41,252 bases of DNA from Treponema sp. Lineage in GTDB: Bacteria; Spirochaetota; Spirochaetia; Treponematales; Treponemataceae. Shown piece by piece: positions 1 to 9,062 of the stretch. The stretch's first letter is position 1; every line of letters starts with the position of its first letter. A program made the translations under genes and the position numbers. The stretch covers positions 1-41,252 of the forward strand of contig JAFUDX010000004.1 of NCBI GenBank assembly GCA_017464425.1. The letters are read 5' to 3'. The notes beneath the pieces are model-generated. The model was given only the letters and a program-made list of their open reading frames with translations. It made no database searches and had not been told where the DNA came from.

Positions 1-400
1 CTGATTCTTTCGGGTAGTGCTCCTTTCCGTTGTAAAACACATAGAATTCGGGTCGGGGAAGGTCGATTCTCTTCATCGCGTATTTCCGCTCTTTCTTGAA
101 CATCTTGCTGTACTGCGCCGTCACATATTCGAGACAGCGCAGCGGCATATTGTAGTTGATTGTGCTCTGCTGCTCGGCGAGTACGATGATGGTGTCGTTG
201 ATTTTCATTGAGACATCGTTGTTCACGCCCGTGTAGACCACATTTTTGAGCGTAATCGGCTCAATCGTGACTTCCTCAATCTTCAAGTTCGTGTCGTGAA
301 TCGCGTTGTAGAGCGAGAGGAAATTCTCCTTCGCCTTGTCGCACTTCCCGAAAATGTCGACGAAGAGCGAGTCGCGGTAGTTGTGCTTTTTTCGTGCCAT
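1..400 (-). CDS. Rpn family PD-(D/E)XK nuclease / putative transposase, 3'-truncated by the window edge
   Basis: An open frame runs from ATG at 400 to the left edge without a stop, giving about 133 residues. It starts MARKKHNYRDSLF and contains the family-typical blocks DTIIVLAEQQSTIN and MPLRCLEYV, then LPRPEFYVFYNG. These match my knowledge of the Rpn (recombination-promoting nuclease)/transposase_31-like family: an N-terminal D..F segment (residues 12-16), then a strand with an acidic residue, then E-x-Q (EQQS) in place of the ExK of PD-(D/E)XK enzymes. Members are DNA endonuclease-like proteins found in many copies in Treponema and gut bacteria, and their true role is unsettled. A weak Shine-Dalgarno (AGGCAGG) lies about 6 nt ahead of the start. 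The C-terminal half lies outside the window, so intactness cannot be judged. Confidence 0.8.
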   Translation of the reverse strand, partial: MARKKHNYRDSLFVDIFGKCDKAKENFLSLYNAIHDTNLKIEEVTIEPITLKNVVYTGVNNDVSMKINDTIIVLAEQQSTINYNMPLRCLEYVTAQYSKMFKKERKYAMKRIDLPRPEFYVFYNGKEHYPKES

Positions 401-487
401 AAAAACCTGCCTATTTCTGTGAATTTTTTGCAAGCACTCCCACTTTTGCTTACATCTATATATAGGCAAAAATTTTCGATTTTCGGC

Positions 488-502
488 AATGCGCAGCGCA
501 TT
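488..502. repeat. Short perfect palindrome upstream of the Rpn gene
   Basis: AATGCGC and GCGCATT face each other around a single A. It lies in the 237-bp gap between the divergent Rpn and lipoprotein genes. It could be a small hairpin or an operator; nothing in the sequence decides between them. The rest of the gap is AT-rich, with a TATATATA stretch near 470. Confidence 0.4.
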
Positions 503-573
503 TTCCTGAAAAAATAGCGAATTTTTTATTTTGTATTACATTTTTCCTTATTCTTTTCTTATCTTCCAATCTA

Positions 574-602
574 TTGCATTGTATGAAATTATCGAATATA
601 AT
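574..602 (+). promoter_or_regulatory. Sigma70-type promoter of the large lipoprotein gene
   Basis: TTGCAT at 574-579 and TATAAT at 597-602 are separated by exactly 17 bp. Transcription would start near 609. A good Shine-Dalgarno, GGTGGGA (624-630), lies 7 nt ahead of the ATG at 638. Confidence 0.7.
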
Positions 603-637
603 TAAGGGATATGTAAAATGTATGGTGGGAATTTATT

Positions 638-3600
638 ATGAAAAAAAGTGTTTATGTTCCGTTTTTTTTGATTATATCTTTTTTCTTGCTTTTTTCTGTT
701 TCTTGTACCGATATGGAAGATTCCACTGATTCTCTCGTCTCGTCAAAATCTTCCCTTGCTTCTATAAAAACGCTTGTATGTGATGACATCGAGCTTTCTG
801 ATTTTACTGGCGGACTTTACTGCAAAAAGGATGTGTATTTTTCCGGCACGCTTCAAAAAAACAAAGCTATCGCTTCTGTCGTTGCCCAAATAAAGTGGCT
901 CGGCGAAGATTCTTTTTCGGAAGTGGCAAAGGCAAAAATCACTGACGAAACATGGACTTGTGAATTCTCACTAAAAGGCGAGGGCGTTGCATTTCTTCGC
1001 TTTGTGACACAAAATTCAGAAGGTACAGCACTTGATTCAGATTCTGCAGAAGTAATCACTTTGTTTGTAAGCGAGTCATCTGCAATCGACAATCCCTGGT
1101 ATATAAATCGTGAAAATGGCAATCTGTATTCTCTTAAAACGCTTGAAACGCTTAAAAATCTGGATTTGAATCTCTTTGAGAATAAAAATGCCGCGCAAAA
1201 TGATTCATTCACGCTTAGCGTTAAAAATTCCGAGCCACTTCCTGTTAAAATCACTTCCGCAAAAATCTACACCGAAAACGATGAAGTGCTTTGCTCGGTG
1301 CAGAATTCAAATCCAAACGAATATGTGCCGTCTTTTAAAATCACGCAAACGCTCCTTGAAAACGCGAGTGAAACCCTTGCATCGGGCATTCAGTATCTAA
1401 AAATCATTTTTAATGCAGAATATTCTCGTTCCAACACAACGCATGAATTCTCGATTGACGGCGGATATTTTATCTGGTGGCCAGAATATGATATTCCTAC
1501 CATTACTAACGCGCAGATAGTTACTGAAAATTCGCAGGAAATTCTTAACCTGTCCTCAGAAGAGCCGCTCACGCTTACCGTTTATGATGATGATGGCTTG
1601 AGCGAGGTGTATTGCGTTCTCTTGACCGAAGAAGAATTTTCATCTTTTGGCACCATTGACTGGGAAAAAATTGCGTTCAATCCAACTTTGCTGTTTCTGG
1701 ACGGTTCTGTCGAAGATTCAAGAATATTCTCTGCCACTTCAAAAGATACTGGCGAAGAGCCGCTTTCTATCAATTTTCCGCTTCCTTCAAAGGCTCAGAC
1801 CATGCATCTTCTTGCGATTGCTTTCGACAGTTCTTCGGCCCAGACAGTTGCCACAAAAGCTGTTGAAGTTCGCGTCATAAATGATGATGCACCCATTTTT
1901 TCTGTCGATTCGCCCAAAAACGACTCAATCCCGTCTGTCACCATGAGCCGAGACAATACCAAAGCGATTTTTAAGATTTCAGGGCATATTTTTGACAAAG
2001 TGGGCTGTTCATCTCTGGAACTTTTGTGGCTTCCATCATCTCCTTCTGAAAGTGAAAGTCCGGTGTGGCCAGTCGCGCTTTCAAATCCTGTTGCCTATGA
2101 TTCATTCTATGCGCAGTCATTTTCTGTGACGCTTGATTTGCTCTCTGATTTTGCGGACGAGGCTGCCCTAAACAAAGATTTCCTTGCAAAAGTCACGCGT
2201 GCGGACGGAACGGTCTCGTATTTTGAATACACTTTGTTGGCAGATTCTGTTTCGCCAGAGATTGTTTTGGCAAATCCGAGCGATTCCGAGCAATCAGTTG
2301 AAATTTTCAACGATTTTACCATCGAATTTTCGGCAAAAAAAGAAAGTGCACTTGCAATCGATTCGACAAAGTATGCGGTGTTTTATCAGTCTGAGCAATT
2401 AGAAGGCAATTTTGACGAAGAATCTCAGACTTACAAGGCTGTTCTTACATCAGACTTACTCAAAGAATGGTTTGATGCAGAAATTCAGCCCCAATTTACG
2501 CTTGTTGCGCAAGATATATTCGGAAATACGGCAACATCGCAGATAACGCTTGTTTTGACCGATGTTCCACTGTCAGTTGCGGATAAAACGAGCACGGCTT
2601 CCCTCACCACAGAAATTGCAACAAGTGCGCTTTCCTTTGGTTGTGAGGATTTTGCAATCACAAGCAGCGCAACTTCAAGCAATAAATCCAACGGAATAAC
2701 CTATCTGCGAGAAGGTAGAACGCTTACCGTTACTATCACGGCAAATAAAGCCGTTCATACTGCAAGCAAAAAAACTGAGCCGACTTTTGATTTTGTCGTG
2801 AATACCTCTGGCACTCAGCAAGCAATTCTTTCGCTTCCGCTTGTTTCTTGTTCAAATAAACTCATAACATTCAGCAAAAAAATCGAGGCTTCAGATCCAA
2901 ACGGCTCGCTTTTTTATATTTCAGATTCTTGCATTTCACAGCCAGACTATTTTATCGATGATTCTGGAAATACATTTTCGTTCTCACAAGAATCGGACGG
3001 GCAAAAAACGGATTCGCAGTTCGTCATTGATACGAATAGTCCTTCTGTTCCTCGTATAATATCATCGAGCGGGGAGGCGTTGGGTGAAGGATTGTATGCC
3101 GTTCCAGTCCGCTTTAAAATCGAAACTGATGATGCTGATTTGTATGTGCTTCAGTATTCTACAGATGGCGGCTCATCTTGGATTGATTACTCATCGGAAG
3201 TCATGCAGTCAGAGTCGGCGCAAATAACCGCCCGCGCAATCGATAGTGCAGGTAACATCGCAGAAAAAGAATCTCCCATCGACTTAAACATAAACGGCTC
3301 ATTTCCTTCATTTACGGTCGAATGCTTAAGTTCAGACGGAAACTACAAACGCGGAAGCACCATCACATTCCGAGTAAATTTCTCAAGCAAGGTTACCTGT
3401 ACAGAAAATTCGCAGGCAAAGCTCAGAATCGCACCGAATACCTATGCCACGCTCAAAGATTCCAAAACGCAAGAGCCAGTTACTAGCCTCATTTTTACCT
3501 ATACGGTTCTTCCTAAAAGCGATTTTATCCCAAAAATCGAAGCAGACGGCGTTATTCTTTCTGGCGTTACCGATTTGTACGGAAATTCTCAAAAAGATAC

Positions 3601-5296
3601 AGATGTTCTTTCTGAACCGATTGAATTTTCAAACATTGTTTGTGACGGCATACTTCCTGTAATTACAAAAATGGCTCCAGAGTCAGAAACAAGTGCGAAA
3701 AGCAACATTTTTGCGGACGGAAATAAAATCACGCTTACTTTCAGCGAAAAAATAAAAAAATCCTCTGGAAAACTCATTCTTCGACAGGTTTCTGCATGGG
3801 CAATTCCGCCAGTGCTTTCAGAAGAGCAGTTTAACTTGATTTCAGCTGCCATTTCGTCCGAAGACAAAGAAATTCTTTCACGGCAGGATTCTGCTCACAA
3901 GGCAAATCTTCAAGATTCAGAAAGCATTTTCTCTTCAAAAGTCTCAAACTACCCGAATGACACCTATCACGGAACGGGCGTTGATGTCGGACCGTATAAA
4001 AAAGCTCCGCATGGTCTTACCATTTCTGATGATGGCTCGTTCGTTCCCGATCTTTCTGCAAAATATGTGCTTGATTTTGACATTGATATTTGGGAAACGG
4101 ACACGGTGCATTACTATGACAAAACATTTGAAAGCGGATTCGCCACCAAAAAGAAATATGCCGACCGAGTAAACTATGACTCAATGACCAACTCAAATGT
4201 ATTCAAGATTGTCGATCCAGAAGTCGCTAAAAAAGAACTCGCAAAGCGTACTGCCGCTCAGATTCGAGCCGTGCTTGAAAAGGCCCACTATCATGAGCGA
4301 ATTCTTGATGTTTCTTCTTCTGATGTCGAAATTTCTTCTGATGGTATGACCGTTACACTCACATTCCGAAAAAATCCATATGAAGCATCCGATTCTCTTC
4401 CGTATGGTCGGGAATGGGAGCTTGCCGTTGAGCATGGTGCATTTGTCGATGCGTGCGGAAATCCATTTGATGCAGAAGAATCTTCCGATTACTTTGTGGT
4501 AAAAAATGCAAACGGAAAAGATTCGTTCTACTCAGACGGCGTTGCTTCTCCCGTTGTGCGCGTAGATCGCTACAGCTATGGACTTGGCATCTGGCAGAGC
4601 GATAAGAACGGAAACAAGGCATCTCGCGTAGTCGCAGATCTATCCACCATCAAATTGGAGCAGCCGCATGACAGCATACAGCCAACGGGATATGTGCGTG
4701 TCAGAGTCGATTGTGAGACAAAAGGTGCAGAAATCCGCTATATGGTAGTGGATGACGAACTTCGCCCATCGGATGTTGATTCTCTTTCTCTTGAAGCCGT
4801 TTCTTCACCAGTGGACGGAAATACGCACTCTCCTGTTTTTGCCGCAGGAAACGGAGATTACAAAAAGGCATGCACTCAGTATGTCGTGGCACGCGCACAC
4901 AAAAACGGCCTTCAGTCACACGAAGCGGGTATTGAAGGCGTTTTCCAGACGGTCGTTCAGTTTGCAAACCCGCAGGCAAAGAAAGTTTCTTGCGCAGTGC
5001 TTCCGCTTGGCCAGCAAGACCTTTCGATTCATGGAGCAATCAAGAGCGAAAAGGGCGAGCCTTCTGTTTCTTCATTCCCGCTCCGCATTTCAAAAAATGG
5101 CTCTCCGTATTTGCGCCGTTGCTACCGAGAAAACACAAATCCGGAACATTCGGAAAGCCTTGACTATTACTGGCTCAGCTACGAAATTCTTACTGATACC
5201 GTTTATTCGTATTACAGCTGGAATTCAAAATTCTACAGCTGGTCAGATAGATGGGGCGTAATGAAACGCGGCGAACGGTCAATCATGAAAGACTGA
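638..5296 (+). CDS. Very large exported lipoprotein with Ig-like and chitobiase-like repeats
   Basis: The product has 1552 residues. It opens with a lysine-rich start and a hydrophobic stretch (residues 5-22) ending FSVSC, so Cys23 is the likely lipidation site under the relaxed spirochaete lipobox. The mature part is a chain of beta-sandwich-like segments. One around residues 890-980 (GSTITFRVNFSSKV) and one around 1010-1060 (FADGNKITLTFSEKI) resemble bacterial Ig-like SbsA/Big_5 modules. Near residues 1350-1420, EIRYMVVDD after a proline-rich lead resembles the chitobiase C-terminal (CHB_HEX_C) fold. No catalytic domain is visible. It probably sits on the inner or outer leaflet of the outer membrane as an adhesin or structural protein; that role is inference. 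It has its own promoter and appears monocistronic, with the next promoter starting right behind it. Confidence 0.85.
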   Translation: MKKSVYVPFFLIISFFLLFSVSCTDMEDSTDSLVSSKSSLASIKTLVCDDIELSDFTGGLYCKKDVYFSGTLQKNKAIASVVAQIKWLGEDSFSEVAKAKITDETWTCEFSLKGEGVAFLRFVTQNSEGTALDSDSAEVITLFVSESSAIDNPWYINRENGNLYSLKTLETLKNLDLNLFENKNAAQNDSFTLSVKNSEPLPVKITSAKIYTENDEVLCSVQNSNPNEYVPSFKITQTLLENASETLASGIQYLKIIFNAEYSRSNTTHEFSIDGGYFIWWPEYDIPTITNAQIVTENSQEILNLSSEEPLTLTVYDDDGLSEVYCVLLTEEEFSSFGTIDWEKIAFNPTLLFLDGSVEDSRIFSATSKDTGEEPLSINFPLPSKAQTMHLLAIAFDSSSAQTVATKAVEVRVINDDAPIFSVDSPKNDSIPSVTMSRDNTKAIFKISGHIFDKVGCSSLELLWLPSSPSESESPVWPVALSNPVAYDSFYAQSFSVTLDLLSDFADEAALNKDFLAKVTRADGTVSYFEYTLLADSVSPEIVLANPSDSEQSVEIFNDFTIEFSAKKESALAIDSTKYAVFYQSEQLEGNFDEESQTYKAVLTSDLLKEWFDAEIQPQFTLVAQDIFGNTATSQITLVLTDVPLSVADKTSTASLTTEIATSALSFGCEDFAITSSATSSNKSNGITYLREGRTLTVTITANKAVHTASKKTEPTFDFVVNTSGTQQAILSLPLVSCSNKLITFSKKIEASDPNGSLFYISDSCISQPDYFIDDSGNTFSFSQESDGQKTDSQFVIDTNSPSVPRIISSSGEALGEGLYAVPVRFKIETDDADLYVLQYSTDGGSSWIDYSSEVMQSESAQITARAIDSAGNIAEKESPIDLNINGSFPSFTVECLSSDGNYKRGSTITFRVNFSSKVTCTENSQAKLRIAPNTYATLKDSKTQEPVTSLIFTYTVLPKSDFIPKIEADGVILSGVTDLYGNSQKDTDVLSEPIEFSNIVCDGILPVITKMAPESETSAKSNIFADGNKITLTFSEKIKKSSGKLILRQVSAWAIPPVLSEEQFNLISAAISSEDKEILSRQDSAHKANLQDSESIFSSKVSNYPNDTYHGTGVDVGPYKKAPHGLTISDDGSFVPDLSAKYVLDFDIDIWETDTVHYYDKTFESGFATKKKYADRVNYDSMTNSNVFKIVDPEVAKKELAKRTAAQIRAVLEKAHYHERILDVSSSDVEISSDGMTVTLTFRKNPYEASDSLPYGREWELAVEHGAFVDACGNPFDAEESSDYFVVKNANGKDSFYSDGVASPVVRVDRYSYGLGIWQSDKNGNKASRVVADLSTIKLEQPHDSIQPTGYVRVRVDCETKGAEIRYMVVDDELRPSDVDSLSLEAVSSPVDGNTHSPVFAAGNGDYKKACTQYVVARAHKNGLQSHEAGIEGVFQTVVQFANPQAKKVSCAVLPLGQQDLSIHGAIKSEKGEPSVSSFPLRISKNGSPYLRRCYRENTNPEHSESLDYYWLSYEILTDTVYSYYSWNSKFYSWSDRWGVMKRGERSIMKD

Positions 5297-5308
5297 TAAT
5301 TTCATGCT

Positions 5309-5337
5309 TTGACAAGAAATGCGTTGTATAGTAAAAT
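5309..5337 (+). promoter_or_regulatory. Consensus sigma70 promoter abutting the PilZ gene start
   Basis: TTGACA (5309-5314), a 17-bp spacer and TAAAAT (5332-5337) form a near-ideal promoter. Only 5 bp separate the -10 box from the GTG start at 5343, so the predicted transcript starts at or next to the start codon (leaderless). Confidence 0.7.
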
Positions 5338-5342
5338 AGACT

Positions 5343-6572
5343 GTGTTTTTAGTTTTGTTCATAACAGCACTCTGCGTTTTTCTCTTTGTACGCCTGCTTG
5401 TTTTGTTTCAGGTGCAGATTCAGTTTTTTATGATGGGGCAGGACAAAGGCTTTAAATTTAATGAAATCCTGCTTCTTTGGAAGCTTGCAAAAGAGGCAGA
5501 AATCGAAGAACCCATGCAGTTGTATGTTTCTGTTCCCACGCTCAATATGGCAATTTCCAAGATTGTCATGGATTCTAAGGCGAACGGCACCGAAAGCACC
5601 GAAGAAACGCAGAATTTTATCAACAAACTGTACAGCTACCGCACAAAAATCGACCTTGACCACGAAAACAAAAAAGGCTTGGATTCCACCAAATATCTTG
5701 AAAAGGGGCAGCGACTCAGAATCATCTTAAAAGGAAAGGGCGTGTTTGCCTCAGAAATTCTAAGCGTCGGGCACGAGCTCATTATCCGCGTTCCCTTGCA
5801 AAAAAATGTGCGTACGCTCGAAGGCGATGAATGGGTCACGCATGATGTCAGCGTTTATCTGTGGCGCAAGGGAGATGCGGGCTATGTCTTTGACACCCGT
5901 GTCACAAACGCAGGTGTTTTTCAAGGGCAAAGCGTTATCTACCTTGCGCATACGAACAAACTTGAGCGCGCACAAAAACGCAAATCGGTCAGGGCTGCCT
6001 GTGAGATTTATGCGCAGCTCTATTTTATTGACACAGAAGAGCCTGATTTTGAGGCCGTTGAAGTAGAGCCTGGCTATAAATGTCTCCTTGAAGATATTTC
6101 CGAAGACGGAGCGATGATTCGCATCGGTGGCAAGGGGCGGCAGAATGTCAAAATCAAAATCCAGTTTGAAATCGATAGCAAACTCATTATCATGTTCGGC
6201 ATTGTGCGTGCCGTTGAGTACAATTCCCAGAACAATCAGTCACGGCTTCATTTTGAGGCACTTCATATCTCAAAAGAAATGAAGAATACCATCCTTGCCT
6301 TTATCTACCGTGATTTGTCTGATGAAAAAAAGGACGAACTTACGGCACTTGCCGAAGTCGAACAAGAAGAAATGGAAGCCGCTGGAATCCACGATGGAGA
6401 TTATTCTGCTTCCCAAAATCAAGAAAACGCGCAACCGGCAGACATCAATACCGTTCTTGAGCAGGCGGCTGACGAACAGGCCGCTCAGGAGCAGGAACCG
6501 ACTTCTGCTCCCACAGGAACAGAAGTCGTCGTTGATACGGCAATGGAAGAGTTCCCAGAAACAAAGGTGTAG
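5343..6572 (+). CDS. Membrane-anchored PilZ (c-di-GMP receptor) protein
   Basis: The product has 409 residues. Residues 1-30 form one strongly hydrophobic segment, so the protein is probably held at the inner membrane with its body in the cytoplasm. The middle (about 105-200) resembles the PilZN-like beta domain seen ahead of PilZ in spirochaetes. The PilZ domain proper carries both c-di-GMP motifs intact: RxxxR as R213-KSV-R217 and DxSxxG as D251-I-S253-ED-G256. The last 80 residues are acidic, Gln/Glu/Ala-rich and look disordered. The frame has a TAG two codons before the GTG at 5343, so this is the earliest possible start; ATG 5430 would lose the membrane anchor. It leads a co-directional run with the next genes. 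In spirochaetes such proteins affect motility and host adaptation. Confidence 0.88.
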   Translation: MFLVLFITALCVFLFVRLLVLFQVQIQFFMMGQDKGFKFNEILLLWKLAKEAEIEEPMQLYVSVPTLNMAISKIVMDSKANGTESTEETQNFINKLYSYRTKIDLDHENKKGLDSTKYLEKGQRLRIILKGKGVFASEILSVGHELIIRVPLQKNVRTLEGDEWVTHDVSVYLWRKGDAGYVFDTRVTNAGVFQGQSVIYLAHTNKLERAQKRKSVRAACEIYAQLYFIDTEEPDFEAVEVEPGYKCLLEDISEDGAMIRIGGKGRQNVKIKIQFEIDSKLIIMFGIVRAVEYNSQNNQSRLHFEALHISKEMKNTILAFIYRDLSDEKKDELTALAEVEQEEMEAAGIHDGDYSASQNQENAQPADINTVLEQAADEQAAQEQEPTSAPTGTEVVVDTAMEEFPETKV

Positions 6573-6584
6573 CGGAGTAGTGCA

Positions 6585-7805
6585 GTGAACATTTTTCTTC
6601 CGTGTATCGTTATTTTTCTTTTTGTATCTCCTGCTTTTGCGGCTTCTGTAAGTGAAAAAGCCTTTGTTAAGGGTAACATTTCCGAAAAAATCACAATTTT
6701 ACAGCATATTGATGAAACTGAGCAAATTACTATTGCGCAAAAAGGCCTTGATTTTTCAATCGAAAATGCCGCTGTTTTGGGAAATGACGAGGAATTCAAA
6801 AATCTTATCCTTTTTTGCGTAAACACGCTGCCGTCAGATTCCGCAAAAATCAAAAAAATCAAGAAAAAAGAGCAGACAAAGATTTCCGAGCAGCTTATGA
6901 CGGTGTTCAAAATCTTTGATGACAAAAAAATTCGCAGTTCAGTTATGGAGCGATTGCCCCTTTATTCAAAATACACGAACGAACTCACGGTTGATTTTCT
7001 GAACGACTATCTTTCAACTGCCTACAAATCTGGTGAAACTGCCGAAAATGTCATTGAAGGCGCGATTGTTCAGATAGGCCAGATTGGAAACGAAGATTCT
7101 CTTTCTATCGTTTACAGCATTTGGCATTCACACATATGGCCCGCATATCAAAAATCCATCGATGAAGCACTCGTCACCCTTTCAAAAGATTCTTTTTCCG
7201 ACACAATCAAGATTTTTTCTATTTCAAATATCATTGAATTCAAACAATATTTCTCACTTTTGCACGAATTTCAAAAAAAATCGCAAAATTCTTTGTGTTC
7301 CGTTGCCGAAAATGCACTTTTAATCGCTATTAATAATGCAGAGAAACTGAAGGCAACTGACGAAGAAAAACGAGCATTTTCTGATTTTCAAATCGAGACT
7401 CACGAAGTCCTGACTGAAAACAAATGGTCGCACGCTGCTGAGGCGATTTCAAAGAGTATGCTTCTTGCCAAGCAAGCCTATTCAGAAGGATTTTTGCGCG
7501 AAGAGGAATTTGTAAAAATGATTTCTTCTTCCGTCCAAATTCCGTCGCATGAGCTTGCCCAAAATCTTACCGAAATGCTTTCAGAATGCAACGGCGCGGT
7601 AGAAAAAATCGATAGGATTGTAGTTGGCGATTCTAACGAAAAATCTTCCATGCCTGCCAAGAACGTCGTTCTTGCTCTGATAAAAGCATTAGGAGAATTG
7701 GGAGACAAAACTGCATTCGATACGCTTCTGTATGTCGCCTATATTTCTTATCCGCTTGAAGTCATCGATGAAGCAAAAGCGTCTCTCGCAAAATTAAAGT
7801 GGTAA
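6585..7805 (+). CDS. Exported HEAT-repeat-like protein
   Basis: The product has 406 residues. It starts with a clean signal peptide (MNIFLPCIVIFLFVSPAFAA, cleavage likely after Ala19 or Ala20) and no lipobox cysteine. The rest is almost entirely amphipathic helix, with HEAT-like blocks such as AIVQIGQIGNEDSL (about 153-166) and a clear C-terminal one, VLALIKALGELGDKTAFDTL. That points to a periplasmic helical-repeat scaffold. The GTG start at 6585 has GGAG about 8 nt ahead. It lies 12 bp behind the PilZ gene and overlaps comEC by 7 bp, so all three are probably cotranscribed. No enzymatic motif is seen; the function is unknown. Confidence 0.75.
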   Translation: MNIFLPCIVIFLFVSPAFAASVSEKAFVKGNISEKITILQHIDETEQITIAQKGLDFSIENAAVLGNDEEFKNLILFCVNTLPSDSAKIKKIKKKEQTKISEQLMTVFKIFDDKKIRSSVMERLPLYSKYTNELTVDFLNDYLSTAYKSGETAENVIEGAIVQIGQIGNEDSLSIVYSIWHSHIWPAYQKSIDEALVTLSKDSFSDTIKIFSISNIIEFKQYFSLLHEFQKKSQNSLCSVAENALLIAINNAEKLKATDEEKRAFSDFQIETHEVLTENKWSHAAEAISKSMLLAKQAYSEGFLREEEFVKMISSSVQIPSHELAQNLTEMLSECNGAVEKIDRIVVGDSNEKSSMPAKNVVLALIKALGELGDKTAFDTLLYVAYISYPLEVIDEAKASLAKLKW

Positions 7806-9052
7806 AGAATCCTGTTTTTCTTGCGTCTCTTGTACTTGCGTTTCTTTTTTATTCTGGAACCGTTAAAATCAAAAATCGCCATCCGTTTGTAACGCTTGCT
7901 CCAGAGTCAAAAATCATTCGTCTTGAAGGAGCAATTACCTCAAATCCCGTAAAATCATCGTTTTTTGGCAATTCATACAAGGTGTCATTTACGGCAAGCA
8001 AAGCGTATTGTGCTTCTGGTGTCTTTGCGTGCATGGGAGAGACGAATCTTTTTATTCCCGCTGATTTTGTTGAAGCCTATTATCCGGGAAAACTGTATTC
8101 ATCTTTAAAAACACAAAGTGGAAAAGGCCTTTTGATTGAAAATGGCGCAGAATTTTCATTTGAAGTTGAAAAAATTGACAAAAAAGGAATGAAAAATGCA
8201 TTTTTAGTGCAGGACGGAACATTTTTAGGGTGGAAGGGGAATGTCGTTTTGAAAAAATTCTTCAGATTCCGTTCCCTTTGCCGACTTCAATTCAAACGGC
8301 TTATGTTTGCATGGGGAAATGCAGGCGGACTTTTGCTCGCCCTTTTGTCCGGCAGCCGTGAATATACCGAGACTGTTGTTTCAGACGGATTTCGGAATTC
8401 AGGACTCTCCCATATTCTTGCGCTTTCAGGAATGCATTTGGGGCTGTTTGGTTCAATCGCACGGTTTTTCGGAAAAAAGGCGCACGGTCGGAATGCAGGA
8501 GATGCCGTTCAACTGCTTGCGATTTTATTTTTTGTGTGGTTTGCCGGGCTTTCCCCCTCGTTGTTCAGGGCATTTTTAGCGGCACTGATTTTATACCTCA
8601 ATTCGCTTTTCAGAATGAATCGTCCCGATGGATTAGCACTTATATCTGTCTGTTTTATTATACATGTTATTATATTTTCTAATCATGTTTTTGAACCCGC
8701 ATTTATGCTTTCGTACGCATCGCTTGCTGGAATTATAATCTTTAGCAAGATGTTTAGAAAAGTATATCCCGTTTTTATTCCGCACTCCATTCGTCTTTCG
8801 CTTTCTGACTCAACGGCGGCTCAGTGTGCGACGGCTCCCGTTTCGATTGCGGTTTTCGGAAAAATTGCTCCGATTGGAATCATTGCGAGCCTTTTTGTCT
8901 CTCCGCTTGTCGTTCTTTTTTTATATGCCGGGCTTTTCGGTATCATAATTTGTCTTGTGATGCCTTTTCTTTCTGTGCCATTTCATGCTATTATGAATGG
9001 ATTATATGTTTTAATAAAAAGGTTTGTTTTATTTTTTGAACATTTTTCATAA
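7799..9052 (+). CDS. comEC: ComEC/Rec2-type DNA uptake channel, short form without beta-lactamase-like domain
   Basis: The product has 417 residues. A short N-terminal membrane segment (residues 5-18) leads into an OB-like extracytoplasmic region with several cysteines. The Competence (PF03772-type) membrane domain begins near residue 165 with the diagnostic GLSHILALSGMHLGLF and continues with six or more hydrophobic helices to the end. The C-terminal metallo-beta-lactamase domain of classical ComEC (proteins of 700-800 residues) is absent; short forms of this kind also occur in other spirochaetes as far as I recall. Natural transformation is therefore not implied; the protein could be a remnant or a channel with another nuclease partner. 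The GTG start overlaps the upstream gene. Confidence 0.85.
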   Translation: MVKNPVFLASLVLAFLFYSGTVKIKNRHPFVTLAPESKIIRLEGAITSNPVKSSFFGNSYKVSFTASKAYCASGVFACMGETNLFIPADFVEAYYPGKLYSSLKTQSGKGLLIENGAEFSFEVEKIDKKGMKNAFLVQDGTFLGWKGNVVLKKFFRFRSLCRLQFKRLMFAWGNAGGLLLALLSGSREYTETVVSDGFRNSGLSHILALSGMHLGLFGSIARFFGKKAHGRNAGDAVQLLAILFFVWFAGLSPSLFRAFLAALILYLNSLFRMNRPDGLALISVCFIIHVIIFSNHVFEPAFMLSYASLAGIIIFSKMFRKVYPVFIPHSIRLSLSDSTAAQCATAPVSIAVFGKIAPIGIIASLFVSPLVVLFLYAGLFGIIICLVMPFLSVPFHAIMNGLYVLIKRFVLFFEHFS

Positions 9053-9062
9053 GGAAAAACAT

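Noticed and set aside
4752..5261. 169-codon + strand frame inside the lipoprotein gene
   Set aside because: It is in another frame of a clearly coding lipoprotein, with a basic, low-information translation.
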